NCBI GenBank assembly: GCA_045536365.1
Contig: JAZSNL010000010.1
Span: forward strand, 59,716 to 123,715
Reading direction: 5' to 3'
Source: JAZSNL01 sp045536365
Lineage (GTDB): Bacteria; Bacillota_I; Bacilli_A; ML615J-28; CAG-313
Length of the DNA stretch: 64,000 bases
Shown here: positions 52,137 through 59,618 of the stretch, one piece after another
Layout of the letters: every line of letters starts with the position of its first letter
How positions within the stretch are numbered: position 1 is the stretch's first letter
The notes under the pieces: generated by a model
Databases searched by the model: none
What the model saw: only the letters and a program-made list of their open reading frames with translations
Told to the model about the DNA's origin: nothing
Program-made: the position numbers and the translations under genes

Positions 52137-53157
52137 CAAAGTATTTGATAGTTCTTACCATTTGAGAAGTGTAAGAATTTTCATTGTCATACCAAGAAAC
52201 AACTTGAACTTGATATAAACCTTCTCCTACTTTTGCAACCATAGTTTGTGTTGCATCGAATAAAGAACCATATCTCATACCGATAACGTCGCTTGAAACG
52301 ATTTGGTCTTCGTTATAACCATAAGATTCATTAGCTGCAGCTTTCATAGCAGCGTTGATAGCTTCTTTAGTGATATCTTGACCAGCAACTACAGCTGTAA
52401 GAATAGTAGTTGAACCTGTAGGAACAGGAACACGTTGTGCAGCACCGATTAATTTACCGTTTAATTCAGGGATAACTAAACCGATTGCTTTTGCAGCACC
52501 TGTAGAGTTAGGAACGATGTTTGCAGCACCAGCTCTTGCTCTTCTTAAATCGCCTTTTCTATGAGGTCCATCAAGAATCATTTGGTCACCAGTGTAAGCA
52601 TGGATTGTAGCCATGATACCAGATTGGATTGGAGCAAAGTCATTTAATGCTTTAGCCATAGGAGCTAAGCAGTTAGTTGTACATGATGCAGCTGAGATGA
52701 TGTTATCACCTTTTTGTAAAGTGTGTTCGTTAACACCATAAACGATAGTTGGTAAATCGTTACCTGCTGGAGCAGAGATAACAACTTTTTTAGCACCTGC
52801 ATTGATGTGTGCCATTGATTTTTCTTTAGAGCAGTAGAAACCAGTACATTCTAATACTACGTCTACACCTAATTCACCCCAAGGTAAGTTAGCAGCGTCT
52901 TTTTCTGCATAGATAGTGATTTCTTTACCATCTACAACGATAGCGCCTTCTTTAACTTCAACTGTGTGTAATCCTTGACCGATTGTTCCACAGTATCCAC
53001 CTTGTGCTGTGTCATATTTTAATAAGTTTGCTAACATTTTAGGATCTGTTAAATCGTTGATTGCAACAATTTCATATCCTTCTGCACCAAACATTTGTCT
53101 GAATGCAAGTCTTCCAATACGGCCAAAACCGTTAATTGCTACTTTTACGTTTGCCAT
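52123..53157 (-). CDS. gap: glyceraldehyde-3-phosphate dehydrogenase
   Basis: GapA oxidises glyceraldehyde-3-phosphate with NAD and phosphate. The 344-residue protein starts VKVAINGFGRIGRLAFRQMF, has the active-site SAASCTTNCLAPMAKAL (Cys at about residue 158), TGDQMILDGPHRKGDLRRARAGAANIVPNSTGAAKAIG and the C-terminal WYDNENSYTSQMVRTI. Codon choice is that of a highly expressed gene. A strong AGGAGG precedes the ATG on the minus strand. It is the catabolic type by sequence; alone here, without pgk or tpi. Confidence 0.97.
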   Translation of the reverse strand: MANVKVAINGFGRIGRLAFRQMFGAEGYEIVAINDLTDPKMLANLLKYDTAQGGYCGTIGQGLHTVEVKEGAIVVDGKEITIYAEKDAANLPWGELGVDVVLECTGFYCSKEKSMAHINAGAKKVVISAPAGNDLPTIVYGVNEHTLQKGDNIISAASCTTNCLAPMAKALNDFAPIQSGIMATIHAYTGDQMILDGPHRKGDLRRARAGAANIVPNSTGAAKAIGLVIPELNGKLIGAAQRVPVPTGSTTILTAVVAGQDITKEAINAAMKAAANESYGYNEDQIVSSDVIGMRYGSLFDATQTMVAKVGEGLYQVQVVSWYDNENSYTSQMVRTIKYFAENC

Positions 53158-53213
53158 TTTTATAAATCCTCCTAATTATTATTTTTATTTAAAATGGTTT
53201 TTTTACCGGATAT

Positions 53214-53242
53214 ATTATACCACTTTTTTAAAAAAATATCAA
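53214..53242 (-). promoter_or_regulatory. sigma-A promoter of gap
   Basis: On the minus strand TTGATA (53242-53237), 17-base spacer ending in TGG, and TATAAT (53219-53214), so the -10 is also extended. Confidence 0.85.
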
Positions 53243-53260
53243 ATAATTAAGCATAAATAT

Positions 53261-53290
53261 AAAAAATAGTGTTCAGTGAACACTATTTTA
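53261..53290 (-). terminator. intrinsic terminator of the CofE-like gene
   Basis: Arms aatagtgttca (53265-53275) and tgaacactatt (53277-53287) on the + strand; read on the minus strand, the hairpin is followed by a T-rich run. It overlaps the stop codon. Confidence 0.8.
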
Positions 53291-54478
53291 GTTTGTATAA
53301 TTATCAAAATATCCTTGAATAAGAATAATAGGAGTTCCTTTATCACCACTTCCTGATGTTAAATCGCATAGAGAACCGATTAAATCAGTTAGTTGTCGAG
53401 GAGTAGTTCCTTGTGAAGCCATGCTTCCTTTAAGATTATTATCCTTATTTTTAATTGATTGAGATATTGCATCTTTTAGTTCTTGACCTTGTAAATGAGC
53501 GTAGTCATTATCTGCTAAGTATTTTAATTTGATTTCGTTTGGTTGACCTACTAAGCCATCTGTAAAGAAAGGTGAAACTACAGGGTCTGCTAATTCCCAG
53601 ATTTTTCCTACAGGGTCTTTGAATGCGCCATCTCCGTAAACCATTACTTCGATGTGTTTATTTGTTTGTTCTTTTAACATTTGTTGAATTTTTAGAACGA
53701 TTTCTTGACCATCACGAGGAAATAGTTTTATTCTTTCTTCTGTTGCTTTATTGCTGCCTAATAGACCGTAGTCTTTGTTATATCCACTTCCGTTAATAGA
53801 AGAAGTTAGGATGTCATCAAGTCCATATACTGTTTTAGCACCTGCTGCTTTTAATAAGCGTTTGCTGCGTTGTCTTGAGTGAATATCACAACATAGTACG
53901 TGATCAGTGAATTTTAAAATGCTTCTTGCGTCATTTGCAAAAACTATTTGTGCTTCAGCTCCCATTTCTTCAATTAGGTTATGATAGTATTCTACATAAT
54001 CTACTCCTGTGAAATGGTGTTTTTGATATCCAAATAATTCACGATATTGTTCTTCAGTTAATACATCACTCCATGGGTTTACACCTTTTTCATCTAATTG
54101 ATCTAGTGAAACAAGATGGTTTCCTACTTCATCTGATGGATAACTTAACATTAATATTATTTTTTTAGCTCCTTTTGCAATCCCTTTTAAGCAAATTGCA
54201 AAACGGTTTCTACTTAAAATAGGGAATATTACACCTATTGTTCCTTCTGGGAATTTTTGTTTAACATCATATGCGATGTCGTCAATAGTTGCATAGTTTC
54301 CTTGTGCACGAGCTACTACTGCTTCAGTTATACCCACTACGTCTTTATCGCGTAATTCGAATCCTTCGCTTTTAGCTGCTGCAATTACACTATCTACTAC
54401 GATTGATGCAATATCATCGCCTTCTCTAATGATAGGGGCTCTTACTCCTCTTGATATAGTACCTACTAATCTTTCCAT
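53288..54478 (-). CDS. CofE-like (coenzyme F420-0:L-glutamate ligase family) protein
   Basis: The 396-residue protein matches the F420 ligase (PF01996-type) fold: RAPIIREGDDIASIVVDSVIAA at the N-terminus, DVVGITEAVVARAQGN, FPILSRNRFAICLKGIAKGAKKIILML, VMVYGDGAFKDPVGKIWELADPVVSPFF and GLVGQPNEIKLKYLAD near the C-terminus. True CofE adds glutamate to F420-0, but no F420 gene is seen here and this kind of organism is not known to make F420. The long Firmicutes form probably ligates an amino acid to another acceptor; this is inference. AGGAGG precedes the ATG. Confidence 0.8.
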   Translation of the reverse strand: MERLVGTISRGVRAPIIREGDDIASIVVDSVIAAAKSEGFELRDKDVVGITEAVVARAQGNYATIDDIAYDVKQKFPEGTIGVIFPILSRNRFAICLKGIAKGAKKIILMLSYPSDEVGNHLVSLDQLDEKGVNPWSDVLTEEQYRELFGYQKHHFTGVDYVEYYHNLIEEMGAEAQIVFANDARSILKFTDHVLCCDIHSRQRSKRLLKAAGAKTVYGLDDILTSSINGSGYNKDYGLLGSNKATEERIKLFPRDGQEIVLKIQQMLKEQTNKHIEVMVYGDGAFKDPVGKIWELADPVVSPFFTDGLVGQPNEIKLKYLADNDYAHLQGQELKDAISQSIKNKDNNLKGSMASQGTTPRQLTDLIGSLCDLTSGSGDKGTPIILIQGYFDNYTN

Positions 54479-54587
54479 AAATCCTCCTATTTATAAAAAA
54501 TATCTACAAATAATTATATACCTTTTTTAATATTTTTTATTAAAAAAAGATATTTTTTTTAAAAATAATTATTATATACCTATTAAC

Positions 54588-54616
54588 TTGAAAATGTTAT
54601 ATAAAAGTGATATAAT
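54588..54616 (+). promoter_or_regulatory. sigma-A promoter of the SIS-domain gene
   Basis: TTGAAA (54588-54593), 17-base spacer and TATAAT (54611-54616). The -35 also reads as an in-frame TTG, which is therefore not the start codon. Confidence 0.82.
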
Positions 54617-54650
54617 TTATATGATAATAATAGATAAGGAGAAAAATATC

Positions 54651-56483
54651 GTGATCTATAAAACAATAAAAAACTATAAAGAAGCTTCTAAAGATTTTTT
54701 AGAAAATGAAAAACAATTCCATTTAGGTGTTATTCCAACAGAACAATCTAACCCTAAAACTAAAAATTTAAGTAATACAATTGCAAAAAATACAGCAGAA
54801 GGTGTAAAAACTATTTTCTCTGCTGATGAAGATATTGCTAAAGTTGCATTAGGACAATTCCAAACTCCTGAATTTGAAGCATTTGTTTCAGATATTAAGA
54901 GATGTATGGATGAAAGAAGAAAAGTAGTATTCTCTTCTGTAGGTGCTAGTGGACGTATGGCTATTCAAATGGATGGTGCATGGAGAGCATTCTGGCAAGG
55001 ATTAGTTAATAAAATTCCTAATCACCGTTATGAATTCTTAGAAATGGCTGACGTTGTAAGTAGTTTTACAACTGGTGGTGACCGTGCATTAGTTCGTTCA
55101 GTTGAAAACTTTGAAGACTATATGACTTTTGGTGCAAAACAAGTTGATGAAGCAGAAATGGGTCCTGGCGATGTATTAGTTGCTTTATCTGAATGTGGTC
55201 TTTCTGCAAGTATTAATGGTTCTGCAGTAAGAGGTTATGAATTAGGTGTAAGAACTTATTATTTATTCTGTAACCCAGAACATATCTTAAGAACTCACTT
55301 AGATCGTGCACGTGCTGTATTTGAATGTTTAGATGAATATGCAGAAAATAAAGCTAAAGGTATTGACAATGGTAAATATATCGTTAAAATTCCTTTATTC
55401 GTAGGTAACATGGCTGTAAGTGGTTCAACAAGAATGCAAGTAACTACAGTTGAATTATTAGCTGCTGGTGCTGCATTAGAAGTTGCTGCATATCGTTGGT
55501 TAAAAGAAAACTTAACTGAACAAGAATTAGCAGTAGTTGGTTGTGGTGCATTAGAATTAGAAGATTATGCAAAACAATTTGAAAGTTTAAATAAACAATT
55601 ATCAAGCGGTGCTGCTTTAGAAGGTCTTGCAAAAGCTGTTGAATATGAAGTAAATACATATAATGAAAAAGGTTTAATCACTTATATTACTCATGATTAC
55701 TTATTAGATATCATGACTGATACAACTGAACGTCAACCTACATTTACATTACCTCCATTCAAGAAATTTGCAGAACAAACTGATAATCTTTCTTGGGCAT
55801 ATATTAAAGATCCTCTATATCCAAATGAAGTTGCTTGGCAACAAGTATTCCGTCGTGATATCAAAGGATTAGAATGGACAAAAGAAGATTATATCGAAAT
55901 GAAAGCTAGCCAAGATATTATTGATAATCCTCCACTAGTTGCTGGTAGTGAAGTATTAGAATACTGTATTGGTTATGAAGACGATCCATCTCGTTATTCT
56001 CGTAAAGTTTCTAACTTAGTATTAATCGATGTTAATGGTTCAGCTACACCTGAAATCGTTAAATGGTACAAAGAAGAATTAAAGAAATATTCTGGTGGTG
56101 TTGTTCTTCGTTTTGGTCAAATTCCTGAAGAAAAGATTTCTGAAAATGAAATCAGAGTTCCTATTGAATTACCAAGAACTGTAACTGATATTTTATATCA
56201 CTTATTAATTAAAGTTGCTTTCAACGCATTAAGTACTGGTACAATGGCTAAAATGGGTCGTGTATATGGTAACTGGATGGTACAAGTATTACCAACTAAT
56301 AAGAAATTAATTGACCGTTCTACAAGAATTATTGCAGCTCTTGCAAATATTCCTTATGAACAAGCTAATGAAGAATTCTTCTATAGTTACTATAATAGAA
56401 AACCAGAAGATGAATATAAAGAATCTTATGTTGTTGAAACATTAAGAAGATTAGGATTTGATCCTAATAAAGATATTGAATAA
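54651..56483 (+). CDS. double-SIS sugar-phosphate protein of the MurQ/GCKR family
   Basis: The 610-residue protein resembles MurQ (N-acetylmuramate-6-phosphate etherase) and glucokinase regulatory protein but is twice MurQ length. SIS half 1 has HLGVIPTEQSNPKTKNLS, FSSVGASGRMAIQ (about residues 93-105), TTGGDRALVRSVENFED and MAVSGSTRMQVTTVELLA. SIS half 2 has VLIDVNGSATPEIVKW and NALSTGTMAKMGRVYGNWMVQVLPTNKKLIDRSTRII. The MurQ segment SECPPTFG with its catalytic Glu is replaced by DGAWRAFWQG, so etherase activity is doubtful. GTG 54651 lies 9 bases after AAGGAG. A regulatory or isomerase role on phosphosugars is inference. Confidence 0.82.
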   Translation: MIYKTIKNYKEASKDFLENEKQFHLGVIPTEQSNPKTKNLSNTIAKNTAEGVKTIFSADEDIAKVALGQFQTPEFEAFVSDIKRCMDERRKVVFSSVGASGRMAIQMDGAWRAFWQGLVNKIPNHRYEFLEMADVVSSFTTGGDRALVRSVENFEDYMTFGAKQVDEAEMGPGDVLVALSECGLSASINGSAVRGYELGVRTYYLFCNPEHILRTHLDRARAVFECLDEYAENKAKGIDNGKYIVKIPLFVGNMAVSGSTRMQVTTVELLAAGAALEVAAYRWLKENLTEQELAVVGCGALELEDYAKQFESLNKQLSSGAALEGLAKAVEYEVNTYNEKGLITYITHDYLLDIMTDTTERQPTFTLPPFKKFAEQTDNLSWAYIKDPLYPNEVAWQQVFRRDIKGLEWTKEDYIEMKASQDIIDNPPLVAGSEVLEYCIGYEDDPSRYSRKVSNLVLIDVNGSATPEIVKWYKEELKKYSGGVVLRFGQIPEEKISENEIRVPIELPRTVTDILYHLLIKVAFNALSTGTMAKMGRVYGNWMVQVLPTNKKLIDRSTRIIAALANIPYEQANEEFFYSYYNRKPEDEYKESYVVETLRRLGFDPNKDIE

Positions 56484-56488
56484 TATTA

Positions 56489-56518
56489 AGACTAGAGTAT
56501 ATCTCTAGTCTTTTTTAT
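56489..56518 (+). terminator. intrinsic terminator of the SIS-domain gene
   Basis: Arms agactagag and ctctagtct around tatat, followed by tttttatt. Confidence 0.88.
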
Positions 56519-56546
56519 TGAAAAAAATGAAGATTTATTGTATAAT
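56518..56546 (+). promoter_or_regulatory. sigma-A promoter of typA
   Basis: TTGAAA (56518-56523), 17-base spacer and TATAAT (56541-56546), starting right after the preceding terminator. Confidence 0.82.
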
Positions 56547-56572
56547 ATTCCTGTTTTTAAGAAGGTGAAAAT

Positions 56573-58405
56573 ATGATTCAAAATAATAAGATAAAAAATA
56601 TTGCAATAATAGCACACGTAGACCATGGTAAAACTACACTTGTAAATACATTATTACAAGCTTCATTAAGTGATCGTGAAAATCTAAATTTAACTGATCG
56701 TGCAATGGATTCTAATGATTTAGAAAGAGAAAGAGGTATTACCATTCTTGCAAAAAATACTTCAATTGATTATAACGGATATCGTATTAATATTCTTGAT
56801 ACTCCAGGACATGCTGACTTTGCAGGTGAAGTAGAAAGAATAATGGGTATGGTAGATGGTGTATTATTAGTAGTAGATGCATATGAAGGAACAATGCCTC
56901 AAACAAGATTTGTATTAAAGAAAGCTTTTGAATATAAATTACCTGCTATTGTTGTTGTTAATAAAATAGATCGTCCTGGTTGTAGACCATTACAAGCGGT
57001 AGATGAAGTATTAGATTTATTTATTGAATTAGAAGCAGATGAAGATTTATTAGATTTCCCTGTTGTTTATGTATCTGCTTTTAAAAATACATCAAGTTTA
57101 AGTCATGATCCTGAAACACAAGTTCCAGGTATGAAGTGCTTATTAGATATGATAGTTGAAAAGATTCCATCACCTAAAGTTGATGTAAATGGCTCTTTAC
57201 AATTTCAACCTGCATTACTTGACTATAATGAATATGTAGGTCGTATTGGTATTGGTCGTATAACTAGAGGTAAAATTGCGGTTAATGATACTGTTAGTTG
57301 TGTAAGAACTGATGGAAGTATTAAAAAATTTAGAATTCAAAAATTACTTGGTTTTGAAGGACTAAGAAGAGTTGAAATTGAAGAAGCATATGCTGGTGAT
57401 ATTGTAGGTATTGCGGGGCTTGCTGATATTTATGTTGGAGAAACCGTTTGTGAAGTGGGAAAAGAAGAAGCTTTACCTTTAATTAAAGTAAGTGAGCCTA
57501 CTGTTCAAATGAACTTTGGTACTAACACAAGTCCTTTTGCTGGTCTTGAAGGAACTCATGTTACTTCTAGAAAGATTGAAGAAAGATTATTTAGAGAAAC
57601 TCAAAGAGATGTAAGTTTAAGAATTGAACGTGTTGAAAATGCAGATGAATGGGTAGTATCTGGTCGTGGTGAATTACATTTATCAATCTTAATTGAAAAT
57701 ATGCGTCGTGAAGGATTTGAATTCCAAGTATCTCGTCCAAGAGTAATTGAGAAAATTATAGATGAACAAGTTTGTGAACCATATGAATATGTTCAAATTG
57801 AAACACCTACTGAAACATTAGGAAATGTTATTGAATTATGTGGTAATCGTCATGGTACTTTAGAAAATATGACTAATTATGAAAATCAAACTAGATTAAT
57901 ATATACAATGCCATCAAGAAGTTTAATTGGTTTTATGACTGATTTTATGACTGTTACAAGAGGTTATGGTATTATAAATCATACTTTCTTAGAATATCGA
58001 CCTATGGAAAATGTTGGTTTTATTGGTAGAAAATTAGGTGTATTAGTTTCTATTAATGATGGTAATGTAACTGCATATGCAGCAGGTGGTATGGAAGATC
58101 GTGGTGAATTATTTGTTGAACCAGGTACTAAGGTATATGAAGGTATGGTAGTTGGTTTATGTAATAGAGAAGAAGACTTAGCTGTTAATATTACACGAGA
58201 AAAACAAATGACTAACCAACGTAGTGCAACAAAAGATACAACTGTTGTATTAAAACGCCCTAAACTTATGACTTTAGATAGTTCATTGGAATTTATTAAT
58301 GATGATGAACTAGTTGAAGTTACTCCTAAATCTATTCGTATTAGAAAGAGTATTTTAGATACAAGTGAAAGAAAGAAATACGATAGTAAACATCAAAAAA
58401 AATAA
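56573..58405 (+). CDS. typA: translational GTPase TypA/BipA
   Basis: BipA is an EF-G-like GTPase that binds ribosomes and helps 50S assembly under stress. The 610-residue protein has AHVDHGKTTLVNTLL (G1), RERGITILAKN (G2), DTPGHADFAGEVERI (G3), NKIDRPG (G4), SAF (G5), the EF-Tu-like domain 2 (VGRIGIGRITRGKIAVND) and the C-terminal BipA-specific domain (AAGGMEDRGELFVEPGTKVYEGMVVG). Length is usual. The ribosome site is AAGGTG. Confidence 0.97.
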   Translation: MIQNNKIKNIAIIAHVDHGKTTLVNTLLQASLSDRENLNLTDRAMDSNDLERERGITILAKNTSIDYNGYRINILDTPGHADFAGEVERIMGMVDGVLLVVDAYEGTMPQTRFVLKKAFEYKLPAIVVVNKIDRPGCRPLQAVDEVLDLFIELEADEDLLDFPVVYVSAFKNTSSLSHDPETQVPGMKCLLDMIVEKIPSPKVDVNGSLQFQPALLDYNEYVGRIGIGRITRGKIAVNDTVSCVRTDGSIKKFRIQKLLGFEGLRRVEIEEAYAGDIVGIAGLADIYVGETVCEVGKEEALPLIKVSEPTVQMNFGTNTSPFAGLEGTHVTSRKIEERLFRETQRDVSLRIERVENADEWVVSGRGELHLSILIENMRREGFEFQVSRPRVIEKIIDEQVCEPYEYVQIETPTETLGNVIELCGNRHGTLENMTNYENQTRLIYTMPSRSLIGFMTDFMTVTRGYGIINHTFLEYRPMENVGFIGRKLGVLVSINDGNVTAYAAGGMEDRGELFVEPGTKVYEGMVVGLCNREEDLAVNITREKQMTNQRSATKDTTVVLKRPKLMTLDSSLEFINDDELVEVTPKSIRIRKSILDTSERKKYDSKHQKK

Positions 58406-58409
58406 AGTG

Positions 58410-58441
58410 AAGTTCTCCTATTTCTAGGAGAACTTTTTTTG
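58410..58441 (+). terminator. intrinsic terminator of typA
   Basis: Arms aagttctccta (58410-58420) and taggagaactt (58425-58435), loop tttc, then tttttg. It separates typA from the convergent coat-protein gene. Confidence 0.9.
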
Positions 58442-58442
58442 C

Positions 58443-58856
58443 TTAAATACCTGCATTACATGTTAAATCACAATTAATAGGATCAAAACATTGTAATCCA
58501 CAAATACAAGATAAACTAACTACAGCAGTTTGAGCAGTACATTCAACAGTAGTACCATCGCTTACTAATAAACGAAGCGTAAGTGTTTCACAGTTTCGAA
58601 CATCTTCAATTCTAAATAGTCTTGTAGTTTCAGTTTCAGCACCAGGTAGAGTTAAAGGTAATTCTAATGGACCATTACATGTGTATAATGCAACTGGTTT
58701 AGTATTGAACATTGAAGTTAATAAACAAGTGTTACAAGCTCCTGCCGCATTATTTAAGATTGCTTCTTTTTGTAATTGATCTATTTTTTTAATTAAGTCA
58801 CAAATTGTATTTGTAGGATTGTTATTAGTAGTAGTTCTTACTTCTAAACATGCCAT
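58443..58856 (-). CDS. CotZ/ExsY-like spore coat protein
   Basis: The 137-residue protein is Cys-rich (about 13 Cys). Its order follows the CotZ/ExsY family: ICDLIKKIDQLQKEAI, a CNTC pair, TKPVALYTCNGPLELPL, FRIEDVRNCETLTLRLL and the Cys-rich end TAVVSLSCICGLQCFDPINC. In Bacillus these proteins crosslink the outermost spore layers. ATG 58856 is used, 6 bases after GAGGTG on the minus strand; a GTG at 58865 overlaps that site. No sigma-K consensus was clear upstream. A coat role is inferred from family resemblance. Confidence 0.78.
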   Translation of the reverse strand: MACLEVRTTTNNNPTNTICDLIKKIDQLQKEAILNNAAGACNTCLLTSMFNTKPVALYTCNGPLELPLTLPGAETETTRLFRIEDVRNCETLTLRLLVSDGTTVECTAQTAVVSLSCICGLQCFDPINCDLTCNAGI

Positions 58857-58983
58857 TTTAAGCACCTCACTTTCAATATATAATATTATAAATTTAAAAA
58901 GTTGTAAGTTTGTTTACCTAATATATCGTTTTACTTTAAAAAAAATAAAAAATATAATATAATTATTTTAAGAAGGTGATATT

Positions 58984-59334
58984 ATGTTATTTTTAGAAAT
59001 TAGTCATGAAATTTTTCCATTTTTAATTGCGGCAGCATGTTTAATAATTCCTGTTGTTTTATTATTATTAGTTGTTTTTGTTAAACAATTAATTAAAAGA
59101 ATAAAAAAATTAAACAATAGTAATAATAAAAGTAGTAATATTCAATATCTTGATTTTTTTGGTGGAAGTGATAATATTGTAAGTGTTACTAAGAATTTAA
59201 CTAGAGTAACAGTAGAAGTTGTCGATTTAGAAAAAGTTAATCTTGAAAAACTTCGTGAATTAGGTATCGGTGTTTTTATAACAGGAAATGTTATAAAATG
59301 TTCTTCAGCTGAATTTGCTGAACAAATAAAATAA
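58984..59334 (+). CDS. membrane-tethered PTS EIIB-like domain lacking the phosphocysteine
   Basis: The 116-residue protein has one N-terminal hydrophobic helix (about 11-34), a basic linker (KQLIKRIKKLNNSNNKSS) and a C-terminal domain that follows the glucose-type EIIB pattern: FGGSDNIVSVTKNLTRVTVEVVD then LEKLRELGIGVFITGNVIKC. EIIB proteins are phosphorylated on Cys in NIxxxxxCxTRLR; here the Cys place is Asn71 and the second Arg is Thr, so phosphotransfer is not expected. No EIIC or EIIA is nearby. It may be a sugar or protein sensor. AAGGTG is the ribosome site. Confidence 0.78.
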   Translation: MLFLEISHEIFPFLIAAACLIIPVVLLLLVVFVKQLIKRIKKLNNSNNKSSNIQYLDFFGGSDNIVSVTKNLTRVTVEVVDLEKVNLEKLRELGIGVFITGNVIKCSSAEFAEQIK

Positions 59335-59357
59335 AAAAGCGGAGTAATCCGCTTATT
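59335..59357. terminator. bidirectional terminator between EIIB-like gene and sspI
   Basis: Arms aagcgga (59337-59343) and tccgctt (59348-59354), loop gtaa, with A-run on the left and T-run on the right. Confidence 0.85.
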
Positions 59358-59559
59358 TTAATTTATTACTAATTGTATTAATAATATTATTTTTTGAATC
59401 ATTATCACAATTTTCCCAAAAAATTTCAAATAATACACCAAGTCCTGGTAATGAAATTTCATCTTTTAATGAAACCGCTTCATTAATCGAATTTAATACT
59501 TCATTACTAGTTGAACCTTTAAAATTTTGTTTAATATAATTTCGAATACTTGCTTCCAT
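59353..59559 (-). CDS. sspI: small acid-soluble spore protein SspI
   Basis: The 68-residue protein matches SspI: SIRNYIKQNF at the N-terminus, LNSINEAVSL in the middle, the diagnostic LPGLGVLFEIFWEN (about 37-50) and a helical end. SspI is made only in the developing spore of Bacilli. AGGAGG lies before the ATG on the minus strand. The upstream promoter matches sigma-G (see 59576). This is the strongest single hint that the organism forms spores. Confidence 0.93.
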   Translation of the reverse strand: MEASIRNYIKQNFKGSTSNEVLNSINEAVSLKDEISLPGLGVLFEIFWENCDNDSKNNIINTISNKLK

Positions 59560-59575
59560 AATAACCTCCTAATGT

Positions 59576-59604
59576 TATTATGGTCTAAATTTAAAAAAAT
59601 ATAC
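59576..59604 (-). promoter_or_regulatory. sigma-G/sigma-F type promoter of sspI
   Basis: On the minus strand GTATA (59604-59600), a 17-base spacer and CATAATA (59582-59576). Bacillus sigma-G promoters have -35 GHATR and -10 CATWMTA with 17-18 bases, so both elements match. Confidence 0.8.
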
Positions 59605-59618
59605 AAGAGGTAGATAAA

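Noticed and set aside
53288..54478. Assigning this gene to coenzyme F420 biosynthesis
   Set aside because: Sequence family fits but no other F420 gene is in the window and the lineage is not known to make F420; kept as CofE-like only.
54588..54650. Upstream TTG start for the SIS-domain gene
   Set aside because: The TTG is the -35 box of a consensus promoter with a 17-base spacer, so it is not transcribed; GTG 54651 has AAGGAG.
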